A program made the position numbers and the translations under genes. From Fidelibacterota bacterium (GTDB lineage: Bacteria > Fidelibacterota > Fidelibacteria > Fidelibacterales > Fidelibacteraceae), in NCBI GenBank assembly GCA_028699915.1, contig JAQVTR010000010.1, positions 1 through 49,959 on the forward strand: a DNA stretch of 49,959 bases, read 5' to 3'. This document shows, piece by piece, positions 32,072 to 40,849 of this stretch. The notes beneath the pieces were generated by a model. That model was given only the letters and a program-made list of their open reading frames with translations, did not search any database and was not told the DNA's origin. How positions within the stretch are numbered: position 1 is the stretch's first letter; each line of letters begins with the position of its first letter.

Positions 32072-34458
32072 TACCTTAGCCGAGCTCCATATTGATTCTC
32101 TAACTGTTTAAACAACTTGTTCATTACATTATCGATCTGTGAATCTTTCAATGTTTCCTTTTCACTCCGGAATTCAAGACGGAACGATAATGCCTTTTTA
32201 TCTTCACCAAGTTTCTTCTCGTCAATGTACATATCATAAAGCAAACAGTCAATGAGATATTTACCTCCCTGCTGCATAATTTCATTGATCAGCGTGTTGG
32301 CGCGGACCGTTTTATCCATCACCAGGGACAGGTCCCGGAAGATCGAAGGATAAGCCGGAGGCGGCGTATGCTGTTTGCGTGGTTCATACCATTGGTATAA
32401 GGTACCGAGCTGCAGTTCCATGATCACAAGCGGATGTTGTAGCTGCAGTTTTTCAAAGAAATCTCCCCGATACTGCCCGATTTTTCCGATAACTTCCTTG
32501 CGCAACATAATGTCATATAAGGTCTCAAAAGCGGCATTCTGCGTGTTTTCCCGCAATTTTACCGTAAAACCCAAAAGATCCATAAAATGTTCCAGGATCC
32601 CTTTCATGTAAAAAAAGTCTGCACTGCGTTCCGCTTCGGTCCAGCTTAAACCCCAAAGCGAGGAACTGCAGAGTACGCCCAGGTTGTAATGTTCACGTGC
32701 CCCGGTCTCGCTGGCGGGATCTCTTTCAATGACATTCGCCAGTTCAAAGAGACGGATGTCCCCGCGTTTGCGGAGTGCGTTGACCCGCAGGCTGCCAAGC
32801 AGCGGCTGGATCATATCCGTACGCAGCATATTCATCTCAAGGGATAAGGGATTCAGGATCTTCAGCGGCGGATAGCCCCAGATACCCGCGGAAGCGGCTG
32901 CTTCGCTGACCAGGGAATTGTTGATGGCTTCGTGCATGCCGTATCCGGTAAAGAACTGACGGGTTTTATCGGTAAAAGGATGAAAGGTGTCAAATGATTC
33001 CGGTATGGAAATGGACATGCGCTCCATGGTGGGAATTTTATCCATGTGGTTGACCGCAACCTCCTCCACCAGGTCGATCTCGCGTTCCACATCCGGACGA
33101 AAGGTCGGGATGCCGACATCCAGAAAATTATCGCCGGCATTCAGGATCTCAAAACCCAAGGCCTCCAGTGTGGCTCTGCAGTTTGTTCCGGACAGTTCAA
33201 TGCCGGTAATGCTTTTAACCTTGGACAGATTCAGTCTCGCCCGCTTTGCCGGGATCGGTTCCGGATAAACGTCTATGACACCTTTTGCGATCTCGCCGCC
33301 TGTCAGCTCCGCAATCAGCGCTGCAAGCCGGTCCCGGGCATATTCAAGTCCCGCATTGGGATCCGTGCCGCGTTCAAAACGTTTTGAGGCATCGGTGGAG
33401 AGCTGTTGATCCTTCGAAGCCCTGCGGATTACCGAAGGGGTAAAATAAGCGCTCTCGATCAAAATATTCCTTGTATTGTCATCGACTTCCGAAGCCAGGC
33501 CGCCCATCAGTCCGGCCAGAGCCACCGGATTCTTTGCATCGCAGATCAGCAGGACCTTTTCGCTGAGCGTGCGTTCCTTGTGGTCCAGGGTCTCGAATTT
33601 CTCTCCCTTGACCGCAAAGCGTACGCGGATTTCGGGTCCCGCCAGCTTGTCGAGGTCAAAGGTATGCAGAGGATGTCCGGTTTCCATCAGCACATAGTTG
33701 GCGGCATCCACCACATTATTCACCGGGCGCAAGCCCACGCTTTCCAGGCGCTGCCGAAGCCAGGCCGGCGAAGGCTGAATGCGAACATTTTTTACAACGC
33801 GCGCGCTGTAGCGGGGGCAGCCTTCCGGAGCCTCAACACTGATTTTGCAGATCTCACGGATATCCTTTTCTTTTTCTTCCAGGCAGAACGGGACTTTTTT
33901 AAAGGGCTTTCCCGTAATCACCGAGATCATGCGGACCAGGCCCCAATGAGACATCAGGTCAGGGCGGTTTGCCGTGACCTCGACATCGAGGATAGGGTAC
34001 ACGGGATAATAATCGGCAAAAGGACGGCCGATCTCGTAATCGTCCGGCAACAACATAATGCCGCTATGGTCATTCCCCAGTCCCAGCTCGTCTTCGGCGC
34101 AGATCATGCCCTGCGACAGTTCGCCGCGCAGGCGGACTTCCTTCAGCTCAAAATCCGGCGCCAGTTTTGTGCCGACAGTAGCGACAGGCACAAGCCTGCC
34201 CGCAATCACATTCGGCGCGCCGCAGACAATGTTCAGAATTTCACCGGTGCCGGTATCAACCTTGCAAACGCTAAGCTTTTCGGCATTGGGATGCGGCCGG
34301 GTGTCGAGAACCTTAGCGACAAGCACGCCGTCCGGAATACGGATACCGCTTTGTTTAAGCGTACATTCTGCACCCGCAACGGTCAGCTTCTCCGCGAGTT
34401 CTTCCAGGGGGATGTCAATATCGATATAATCTTTGAGCCAGTCTATTGAGACGATCAT
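32071..34458 (-). CDS. pheT: Phenylalanyl-tRNA synthetase beta subunit
   Basis: 795 aa. N-terminal tRNA-binding OB fold (LVAKVLDTRPHPNAEKLSVCKVDTG, about 47-71), editing domain B3/B4 (about 200-380, with RFERGTDPN), B5 DNA-binding-like domain, catalytic-like core, and C-terminal ferredoxin-fold anticodon-binding domain (YPSIFRDLSLVMDKTV...). Works as alpha2-beta2 with PheS. Twelve bases after the pheS stop; its stop overlaps the start of the small coiled-coil gene. Confidence 0.97.
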   Translation of the reverse strand: MIVSIDWLKDYIDIDIPLEELAEKLTVAGAECTLKQSGIRIPDGVLVAKVLDTRPHPNAEKLSVCKVDTGTGEILNIVCGAPNVIAGRLVPVATVGTKLAPDFELKEVRLRGELSQGMICAEDELGLGNDHSGIMLLPDDYEIGRPFADYYPVYPILDVEVTANRPDLMSHWGLVRMISVITGKPFKKVPFCLEEKEKDIREICKISVEAPEGCPRYSARVVKNVRIQPSPAWLRQRLESVGLRPVNNVVDAANYVLMETGHPLHTFDLDKLAGPEIRVRFAVKGEKFETLDHKERTLSEKVLLICDAKNPVALAGLMGGLASEVDDNTRNILIESAYFTPSVIRRASKDQQLSTDASKRFERGTDPNAGLEYARDRLAALIAELTGGEIAKGVIDVYPEPIPAKRARLNLSKVKSITGIELSGTNCRATLEALGFEILNAGDNFLDVGIPTFRPDVEREIDLVEEVAVNHMDKIPTMERMSISIPESFDTFHPFTDKTRQFFTGYGMHEAINNSLVSEAAASAGIWGYPPLKILNPLSLEMNMLRTDMIQPLLGSLRVNALRKRGDIRLFELANVIERDPASETGAREHYNLGVLCSSSLWGLSWTEAERSADFFYMKGILEHFMDLLGFTVKLRENTQNAAFETLYDIMLRKEVIGKIGQYRGDFFEKLQLQHPLVIMELQLGTLYQWYEPRKQHTPPPAYPSIFRDLSLVMDKTVRANTLINEIMQQGGKYLIDCLLYDMYIDEKKLGEDKKALSFRLEFRSEKETLKDSQIDNVMNKLFKQLENQYGARLR

Positions 34459-34470
34459 TTCGCTTTCCGG

Positions 34471-35481
34471 TCAAAACTGTTTTAAGAATTCCACGTCATT
34501 TTCAAAAAGGATACGAATGTCATTGATACCCAGGCGCATCATCAGCATGCGCTCGATACCGAGTCCAAAAGCATATCCGCTAAAACGTTCCGTATCGTAA
34601 TTTACGGCTTTCAGTACATTCGGATCCACCATTCCGCAACCCATGATCTCCAGCCAGCCGCTCTGTTTACAGACCGGACAGCCCTTGCCGCCGCAGAGAA
34701 AGCAGGATACATCGATCTCGGCGGAAGGTTCCGTAAAGGGGAAATAACTGCCGCGGAATTTGATCTTTACATCCTTGCCGTAATACAGGCGACAGAAACG
34801 CTCGATGGTGCCCTTGAGATCCGCAAAAGTAATGCCTTCGTCGACATACAGACCTTCGATCTGATGAAAAAGGCAATAGCTGCGGGCGCTGATGGCTTCG
34901 TTGCGGAATACCCTTCCCGGAGCCACAATACGCAGCGGCGGTTCATGGGTGGACATATAGCGTGTCTGTACCGGGGAGGTATGTGTCCGCAAAACGCCGC
35001 CGCCTTCGGTGTAAAAGGTATCCTGCATATCGCGCGCCGGATGGTCCGGAGGGAAGTTCAGCGACTCAAAATTGAACCAGTCGGTTTCAACTTCGGGTCC
35101 GTATGCAATATCAAAGCCCAGGCGCTGAAAAATATTCAGCATATCGTCAACCGCCTGTGTCAGCGGATGTCGCGAACCGCGATGCATGGCATAGCCCGGC
35201 ATCGAATAATCGATATAGGATCTTTGTTCCCTGGGGGCAGAGAATGCCGCAGTTCGCGCATCGATGGCCGCGCTCAGATCCGCTTTAAGCCGGTTGAGCA
35301 GCTCCCCCGCTTCTTTCCGGGATTCGGATGAAAGATCCCGGATACGGGAAAACAGATCGGCAATTTTACCTTTTCGGCCGAGATAACGGTATTTTAATGC
35401 TTCCAGCGCGGCGGCATCGTGAACCTCTTCGAGGGTTTTATCAAACTGCTTTCGTATTTCGCTGATGGTCGCTTTGTTCAT
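34471..35481 (-). CDS. pheS: Phenylalanyl-tRNA synthetase alpha subunit
   Basis: 336 aa. N-terminal coiled coil, then the class II catalytic core: HPLTQAVDDMLNIFQRLGFDIAYGPEVE, FNFESLNFPPDHPARDMQDTFY (motif with phenylalanine-site residues), RTHTSPVQTRYM, FHQIEGLYVDEGITF and GFGLGIERM-type motif 3 (AFGLGIERMLMMRLG). A small insertion carries CFLCGGKGCPVCK, a four-Cys zinc-knuckle-like sequence seen in some bacterial PheS. No clear Shine-Dalgarno site before ATG 35481. Confidence 0.97.
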   Translation of the reverse strand: MNKATISEIRKQFDKTLEEVHDAAALEALKYRYLGRKGKIADLFSRIRDLSSESRKEAGELLNRLKADLSAAIDARTAAFSAPREQRSYIDYSMPGYAMHRGSRHPLTQAVDDMLNIFQRLGFDIAYGPEVETDWFNFESLNFPPDHPARDMQDTFYTEGGGVLRTHTSPVQTRYMSTHEPPLRIVAPGRVFRNEAISARSYCLFHQIEGLYVDEGITFADLKGTIERFCRLYYGKDVKIKFRGSYFPFTEPSAEIDVSCFLCGGKGCPVCKQSGWLEIMGCGMVDPNVLKAVNYDTERFSGYAFGLGIERMLMMRLGINDIRILFENDVEFLKQF

Positions 35482-35505
35482 TACTGTAAATTTTCACTGT
35501 TTACT

Positions 35506-35535
35506 GCCCATTTTTCCGGATCGAGCCGGAAGGGC
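35506..35535 (-). terminator. Stem-loop between rplT and pheS (attenuator or partial terminator)
   Basis: GCCC-TTCCGG-CTCGAT-CCGGAA-AAAT-GGGC on the minus strand: a 6-bp inner stem with a 4-bp outer stem in the 78-bp gap. No T-run follows, so it is more likely an mRNA processing or attenuation structure than a full terminator. Confidence 0.5.
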
Positions 35536-35559
35536 ATGGGGCTTCTTCCTGTCAGCTGA

Positions 35560-35907
35560 TTATTTGTTAACCGTTTCGACCAGTTTTGCAAATGCCTCCG
35601 GTTGGTGCACAGCCATATCGCTCAGCTGCTTCCGGTCGATCTCCACGCCCTTTTCATTCAGCAAGTGAATGAAGCGGGAATAACTCAGACCATATTGCCG
35701 GACCGCGGCGTTGATGCGGGTGATCCAAAGCTGGCGGAAATCGCGTTTTTTCTGGCGCCGGTCCCGGTAGGCATAGGTCCAGCCGCGTTCAACGGCCTCA
35801 ACTGCGGTTTTGTATAATTTGCGCCGTGCGCCGAATTGTCCTTTTGCAAGCTTGATGATCTTGCGGTGTCTGCGATGTCTTGGTACGGAACTGTTTGCTC
35901 TTGGCAT
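35560..35907 (-). CDS. rplT: 50S ribosomal protein L20
   Basis: 115 aa, standard length. Binds 23S rRNA early in 50S assembly. Recognised by [45 protein letters not shown] and the C-terminal globular part with LNRKxLSDMA-like [18 protein letters not shown] lies upstream of ATG 35907. Third gene of infC-rpmI-rplT, the universal order. Confidence 0.98.
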   Translation of the reverse strand: MPRANSSVPRHRRHRKIIKLAKGQFGARRKLYKTAVEAVERGWTYAYRDRRQKKRDFRQLWITRINAAVRQYGLSYSRFIHLLNEKGVEIDRKQLSDMAVHQPEAFAKLVETVNK

Positions 35908-35936
35908 AGTATTTTACTCCTTCAAAAAAGCCTGAA

Positions 35937-36131
35937 TTATATTCCCAACATTTTTTCTACTCGACCGAGATCCGCCGAAGAAACGCCGGTCTGCTGGCGC
36001 AGGTTACGTTTGCGTTTGGTTGACTTTTTGGTCAAGATGTGGTTTGCGTAGGCTTTTTTGCGTTTCAAACCGCCCGAGCCGGTTTGTTTGAACCGTTTAG
36101 CTGCACCCCGATTTGTTTTCATCTTGGGCAT
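35937..36131 (-). CDS. rpmI: 50S ribosomal protein L35
   Basis: 64 aa from ATG 36131 ([27 protein letters not shown]), typical for L35; the frame is open further upstream, but that part overlaps infC. Ends [24 protein letters not shown]. Thirteen bases after infC. Confidence 0.97.
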   Translation of the reverse strand: MPKMKTNRGAAKRFKQTGSGGLKRKKAYANHILTKKSTKRKRNLRQQTGVSSADLGRVEKMLGI

Positions 36132-36144
36132 GTTCTCATTCTCC

Positions 36145-36675
36145 TTACTTTTTGGCGGCGAGATAAGCCGTAATAAAGCGCCCCTCTTGCAGTGGCGCCT
36201 TTTCGATCCTGGCAACATCTTCAAGAAGTGCGATGACCTTCTGTATCGTCTCCATCCCGATTTCCTGATGGGCCATTTCACGGCCGCGGAACATCACGGA
36301 CAGTTTAACCCGGTCGCCGCCTTCGATAAATTCGCGGATCTTGCGGACCTTGGTCTCAATGTCGTGCGTGTCGGTATGAGGGCGGAAGCGCACTTCCTTT
36401 ACGGTAATCACATGTTGCTTTTTTTTGTTGATCTTCTCGCGCTTTTGTTGTTCGTAGTTGTACTTACCGTAATCTATGATCTTGCATACGGGGGGAACTG
36501 CGTTCGGGGATATCTCCACCAGATCCAGTCCGCTTTTTTCAGCTTCACTGAGCGCCTCACGTATGCTCACAATGCCTATTTGTCGGCCATCCTCACTGAT
36601 CAGGCGCACTTCGGGCGCGCGGATAGCATCATTTACTCGTGTCGCGTCATCTTTAATTTTCGCATTTTGTGTCAT
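36145..36675 (-). CDS. infC: Translation initiation factor IF-3
   Basis: 176 aa. Binds the 30S subunit and proofreads start codon selection. N-domain with [24 protein letters not shown], linker [15 protein letters not shown]-domain with [27 protein letters not shown] and [13 protein letters not shown]. Starts with ATG, unlike the AUU of enteric infC, so that form of autoregulation is not seen. AAAGGAG lies upstream. Confidence 0.97.
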   Translation of the reverse strand: MTQNAKIKDDATRVNDAIRAPEVRLISEDGRQIGIVSIREALSEAEKSGLDLVEISPNAVPPVCKIIDYGKYNYEQQKREKINKKKQHVITVKEVRFRPHTDTHDIETKVRKIREFIEGGDRVKLSVMFRGREMAHQEIGMETIQKVIALLEDVARIEKAPLQEGRFITAYLAAKK

Positions 36676-36753
36676 TGGTCGTGTGATAAGACTCCTTTAA
36701 ATTATACACGATAATATAAATAATAAAATTCCTCATCACCAGGGAATTTGACG

Positions 36754-36785
36754 CAAATATATTGCCATAAACAGATGAAAGACAA
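36754..36785 (-). promoter_or_regulatory. Bacteroidota-type promoter of infC-rpmI-rplT
   Basis: Minus strand: TTG, 21 bases, TATATTTG, about 80 bp before the infC ATG. This fits the -33 TTTG / -7 TAnnTTTG pattern known for the Bacteroidota primary sigma factor and has the same spacing as the element in front of rplM. The 251-bp gap 36676-36926 holds no gene. Confidence 0.5.
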
Positions 36786-36926
36786 GGTTTTTTTAAAAAA
36801 GATATGCGAAACCGGAAAAAGGTTCTGCTTCGGACCCGAAAATTCTGTCTTCAAATAACGGGGATAACACCGGAACTTTGCAAAGCAGCACGGAGAGTCC
36901 GGACATTCCGCGATCAAACCCCATGA

Positions 36927-38696
36927 TCACGATTCGGCAAAAAGCTTCTGCAGTAAGGCTTGGGCGGCGCTCCCGGGACCTTCCTGCTCATAACCCGGAA
37001 TGCCAAGGCGGGTGCGCAATTGCCCGACGAATAGTTTTCGGGCATAAAAGGCCTCGAAAAATTTTGCGGCAATCGCTTCGTGCAGTTCCCGGTACTGGAC
37101 CGGTCCGAAAATATTCGCGAAATAACTGTGTACAAGTCCGGTAGCGGTGGTGGTCCCTTTGCTCATTGCCCTGCCTTCACGAAAGATGTGCAGTGCGGCT
37201 TCCGCGTTTTCCAGTCGATCGATCAGGGGATGCTCGTCGTCCACATCCTCATAATTGTTGGCATACAGGATCAAATCCACCGGAGAACCTTTGATAATCT
37301 CTTCGTAGCCGGTGACCGGCAAAAGGATGCGGGAATTTACCCGCCCTGGATTCATGATGATGGAACGGTCCAGCTGACCGAAAGCATATCCCGGCTGCAG
37401 GTCATCCAGGCGGACAAAGGCGCCGACCTCTGTGCCATAGGCCAGAAGCCTGCCTTCTGCATCCAGTTCAAGCGAGCCCATGTCATCGGCAATGATGCGC
37501 ATTTCCCGGATACTGCTGTCGCCGATGCTGCGCAATGCTTCCAGGGTTTCCGACTTTCCGGTGCCGCTTTCACCGATGATAAGAACATTCCGTTCTTCTC
37601 CTTTGGTACTCTGAATGCGGACCATCGCTCCGTGAAAAGGCATTTTCCCATGCTTCATCACAGCAATATTATGCAGGGTCAGGATCATTTTTTTCAGGTA
37701 GCCGAAATATCCGAAACGGTCGTCGTTGGGACAGGCGGCGACCAGCACGTTGTTATCCGTATCATCATAGAATACGGCGGGTAATTCGGCAAGATCATTT
37801 AAAGCTTCCCCGGGAACGCCGAAAAGATAGACGGCATCGGCTTTCTTATCCAAAAAAGCGTCTTCCGCCGGTTCAAAGAGGTTGCAGAGGGAGAAGCCCA
37901 GTTCGAAAAATTTTTCGTGGACATAAACCAGGATAAGCAGCGAACCCACTTTTGCTGGATAGCATAACCATTCGCCGCTGTCCGGGTTGACAAGTTCCAG
38001 GGGATTCTGGTCCACGCGCTTAAAGCGACCGCTGCGCTTATTCATCGGCGGGTCCAGCAACAGCGGCGGATAGAGCAGCAGCTGCCGGATCAGCGGGATG
38101 GTCTGGAGTTTTGAATAGATTCCCGGAGGCAGCTGCAGATCTTTCGGCATTGCGATCACCGCCAGTTCGGCACCGGCATGCACCTGCCGGTAAATATGGG
38201 GATGCAGACCGGTGATGTGTTCCTCGATCTGCCGGTAGCTTTGCCGCACCAGGTGCATCAGCGCCTCGATGGTCGCGTCAAAAGTGCGGTAAGGGCGCTT
38301 GTCAAAGTCCTCCAATGTGGAATCACAAATGATAAAACGTTCAAAGGTTCGCCAGTAATTGTAAAGGCCTTCAACAAAAGCCAGCAGCAGTTCGGGTTTC
38401 CCGGCGAATTGTTTTCCGTTCTCCAGCAGTTTCGGCACGGTTTCCAGCGGCATTTTTCCCAGAATCTGCAGAACCCTTAGCAGCTGTTTGATATCTTCGT
38501 CCCCGATTACAGAAGCGCTTTTCCCGAAAAGTTCAAGCAGTCCGGACTGTCTGCGTTTAAGGTGGGCGACATATTTGGAAAGAACGGCAGTGAAAAGGTC
38601 GCTTTCCAGCAGCTCCTCCGTCGTTTCGCAGATCCGGTCGCGAATGCGCAAGATCACCTTTTTGCCAACAAATTTACAGGTACCGTAATATTTCAT
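36927..38696 (-). CDS. Large P-loop protein with HPr-kinase/PEPCK-like domain
   Basis: 589 aa from ATG 38696 (AAGGAG seven bases upstream). Residues 1-250 are mostly helical with no family I know. The C-terminal half carries the HPr kinase pattern in order: FHGAMVRI (His355), VLIIGESGTGKSE (P-loop 375-382), then IIADDMGSLEL (403-411), as in HPrK HGVLVDI / GxSGxGKSE / ADD. The HPrK C-terminal signature is not visible; instead there is a long segment with VNSRILLPVTGYEEI and LYANNYEDVDDEHPLIDRLE, closer in feel to ATP-type PEP carboxykinases. Likely a nucleotide-dependent kinase or phosphorylase; substrate unknown. No HPr or PTS gene is nearby. Sits between thrS and infC, genes normally adjacent. 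Confidence 0.65.
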   Translation of the reverse strand: MKYYGTCKFVGKKVILRIRDRICETTEELLESDLFTAVLSKYVAHLKRRQSGLLELFGKSASVIGDEDIKQLLRVLQILGKMPLETVPKLLENGKQFAGKPELLLAFVEGLYNYWRTFERFIICDSTLEDFDKRPYRTFDATIEALMHLVRQSYRQIEEHITGLHPHIYRQVHAGAELAVIAMPKDLQLPPGIYSKLQTIPLIRQLLLYPPLLLDPPMNKRSGRFKRVDQNPLELVNPDSGEWLCYPAKVGSLLILVYVHEKFFELGFSLCNLFEPAEDAFLDKKADAVYLFGVPGEALNDLAELPAVFYDDTDNNVLVAACPNDDRFGYFGYLKKMILTLHNIAVMKHGKMPFHGAMVRIQSTKGEERNVLIIGESGTGKSETLEALRSIGDSSIREMRIIADDMGSLELDAEGRLLAYGTEVGAFVRLDDLQPGYAFGQLDRSIIMNPGRVNSRILLPVTGYEEIIKGSPVDLILYANNYEDVDDEHPLIDRLENAEAALHIFREGRAMSKGTTTATGLVHSYFANIFGPVQYRELHEAIAAKFFEAFYARKLFVGQLRTRLGIPGYEQEGPGSAAQALLQKLFAES

Positions 38697-38775
38697 TATG
38701 CATCTCCTTGTACTCAAGCGTCCCTGACGAAAGCGCGGAATTCGTTAAATGTGATGACAGTGTTTCAGGCCGGTA

Positions 38776-40698
38776 TCAGTGTTTTTCCCGTTCCGTTTCC
38801 TTTAAACGGGTTATAAGGCCGGCAAGTGACATCGACGGCCATTCTTCCCCGCCCTGCAGGCGCAGTTTAAACTGTCCGCTTTCTTCTTCCTGCTGTCCGA
38901 TAACGATCATGCAGGGTATTTTCTGCGTCTCGGCCTCGCGGATCTTGTAGCCTACCCGTTCGTTGCGGAGATCGACATCTACGCGCAGATCTTCCTTTGC
39001 TGCGGCTTCGGCAATTTTTTGCGCCGTCGCATTGAATTTGTCGGATACCGGAATAAGCTTGAGCTGGACCGGCGCATACCAAAGCGGAAATTTTCCCGCG
39101 GTATGTTCGATAAGCACACCGATAAAGCGCTCCAGTGAGCCCATGATGGCGCGGTGGATCATGAAGGGGCGCTGCAGACTGCCGTCGGGGGCGGTATAAA
39201 CCATATCGAAGCGTTCCGGTTCGTTAAAATCGAACTGAATGGTCGTACACTGCCACATGCGTCCGATAGCGTCCTTGATCTTGATGTCGATCTTGGGACC
39301 GTAGAATGCGCCGCCGCCTTCATCGATCTTGTAATCGATCTGCATTTTTTTCAGGGAGCGGCTTAGGGATTCCTGGGCCTGTTCCCACAATGCGGGCTCG
39401 CCGACAAATTTTTCTGCCGGTTTGGTGGAAAGGTAGATCTCATATTCTTTAAAGCCGAAGGCTTTCAGATAGTCAAAGGAAAATTCCAGCAATTTCTCAA
39501 CCTCGCCGCTGAGCTGATCCGGTGTGCAGATAATGTGCGCATCGTCCTGGGTAAAACCGCGGACCCGCATCAGGCCATGCAATACGCCGGAAAGTTCATA
39601 GCGGTAAACGGTGCCCAGCTCCGCGTAGCGCAGAGGAAGATCGCGGTAACTGGTCTGGCGGCGTTTATAGATCATGATATGAAAGGGGCAGTTCATGGGC
39701 TTGAGATAGTATTCCCGGCCTTCTATTTCCATAGCCGGATACATGGATTCCTTGTAAAAGCCCAGATGGCCCGAGGTTTCCCAGAGATCGGCTTTGCCGA
39801 TATGCGGCGTCTGGACAATGTCGTAGCCCCTCTTCCGGTGTTCGGCATACCAAAAATCCTCGATCTTTTTACGCAGCAGGGCACCTTTGGGATACCAGAT
39901 CGAAAGTCCCTGACCAATGGTCTCGGAGATCTCAAAGAGATCAAGCTCTTTACCCAGCCGCCGGTGATCGCGTTTTTTTGCCTCTTCCAGGAAGTTCAGA
40001 TAATTCTGCAGCTCCTTTTTCGAAGGAAATGCCGTTCCGTAAATGCGGGAGAGCATCTTGTTGCGTTCATCGCCGCGCCAGTAAGCGCCGGCAACGTTCA
40101 GCAATTTAAATGCCGGGATCTTCGCGGTCGAAACCAAGTGCGGACCGCGGCAAAGATCGGTAAAATCTCCCTCGCTGTACAGCGAAAGCGTCTCGTCTTC
40201 CGGTATTTCCCGGATGATCTCAATTTTGTAAGGTTCATCGATCTCTTCAAAGAACCTGATCGCATCGTTGCGCGATATCTCCCGGCGGAGTACCGGCTGA
40301 TCCTCATCGATGATCTTCTGCATTTCGGCTTCGATCTTCGGAAGATCTTCTTCGGTAAAAGGCAGGGGCGCATCGAAATCGTAATAAAAGCGGTTCTCGA
40401 TGGCGGGCCCGATCGTAACCTTCACGTCCGGGAACAGGCGCTGAACCGCCTGGGCCATCACGTGAGCCGTGCTGTGCAGCAACACATCATGCGCTTCGGG
40501 ATCCTTCCAGGTGATCAGACGCAGTTCGGCATCTTCCATAATGGGACGGGTCAGGTCTGTGGCACGGTGGTTGACCTCGGCAACAACGCAATTGCGTGCC
40601 AAACCGTCACTGATGGATTTCGCGATCTCCATCGGGGTCACACCCTGCTCATAGACCTTGACAGATCCGTCCGGGAAAGTAATGTTCACTGATGCCAT
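38776..40698 (-). CDS. thrS: Threonyl-tRNA synthetase
   Basis: 640 aa, full length. TGS domain (1-60), editing domain with HSTAHVMAQAVQRLFP (zinc/editing His) and YSEGDFTDLCRGPH, class II core with MNCPFHI (zinc Cys), YRYELSGVLHGLMRVRGFTQDDAHIIC (motif 2) and HRAIMGSLERFIGVLIEH (motif 3), anticodon domain to the end. Start ATG 40698 with AAGGA upstream. The usual thrS-infC-rpmI-rplT order is kept except for the inserted P-loop gene. Confidence 0.98.
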   Translation of the reverse strand: MASVNITFPDGSVKVYEQGVTPMEIAKSISDGLARNCVVAEVNHRATDLTRPIMEDAELRLITWKDPEAHDVLLHSTAHVMAQAVQRLFPDVKVTIGPAIENRFYYDFDAPLPFTEEDLPKIEAEMQKIIDEDQPVLRREISRNDAIRFFEEIDEPYKIEIIREIPEDETLSLYSEGDFTDLCRGPHLVSTAKIPAFKLLNVAGAYWRGDERNKMLSRIYGTAFPSKKELQNYLNFLEEAKKRDHRRLGKELDLFEISETIGQGLSIWYPKGALLRKKIEDFWYAEHRKRGYDIVQTPHIGKADLWETSGHLGFYKESMYPAMEIEGREYYLKPMNCPFHIMIYKRRQTSYRDLPLRYAELGTVYRYELSGVLHGLMRVRGFTQDDAHIICTPDQLSGEVEKLLEFSFDYLKAFGFKEYEIYLSTKPAEKFVGEPALWEQAQESLSRSLKKMQIDYKIDEGGGAFYGPKIDIKIKDAIGRMWQCTTIQFDFNEPERFDMVYTAPDGSLQRPFMIHRAIMGSLERFIGVLIEHTAGKFPLWYAPVQLKLIPVSDKFNATAQKIAEAAAKEDLRVDVDLRNERVGYKIREAETQKIPCMIVIGQQEEESGQFKLRLQGGEEWPSMSLAGLITRLKETEREKH

Positions 40699-40729
40699 GC
40701 GTCTAATCCTTTCATTTTTTTACATCAAA

Positions 40730-40761
40730 GAAAAATACGTCATTTATCGGTTTTTTTCAAA
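40730..40761 (-). promoter_or_regulatory. Candidate thrS promoter
   Basis: Minus strand TTTG, 20 bases, TATTTTTC; differs from TAnnTTTG by one base. About 32 bp before the thrS ATG. Weaker than the infC and rplM elements; no T-box leader fits in this short space. Confidence 0.3.
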
Positions 40762-40778
40762 TGAATTTCCGTGAAGGC

Positions 40779-40842
40779 TGTGGATTTGTGGATCTGTTGA
40801 TTTGTTGATCTGTTAATCTGTTGATCTGTTGATCTGTTGATT
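40779..40842. repeat. Eight tandem copies of an 8-bp unit (TGTTGATY)
   Basis: Reading plus strand: TGTGGATT, TGTGGATC, TGTTGATT, TGTTGATC, TGTTAATC, TGTTGATC, TGTTGATC, TGTTGATT, without gaps. It ends eight bases before the endonuclease stop codon and lies upstream of the thrS promoter candidate. No coding frame. It is a minisatellite whose copy number may vary. Confidence 0.9.
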
Positions 40843-40849
40843 CGGGGTT

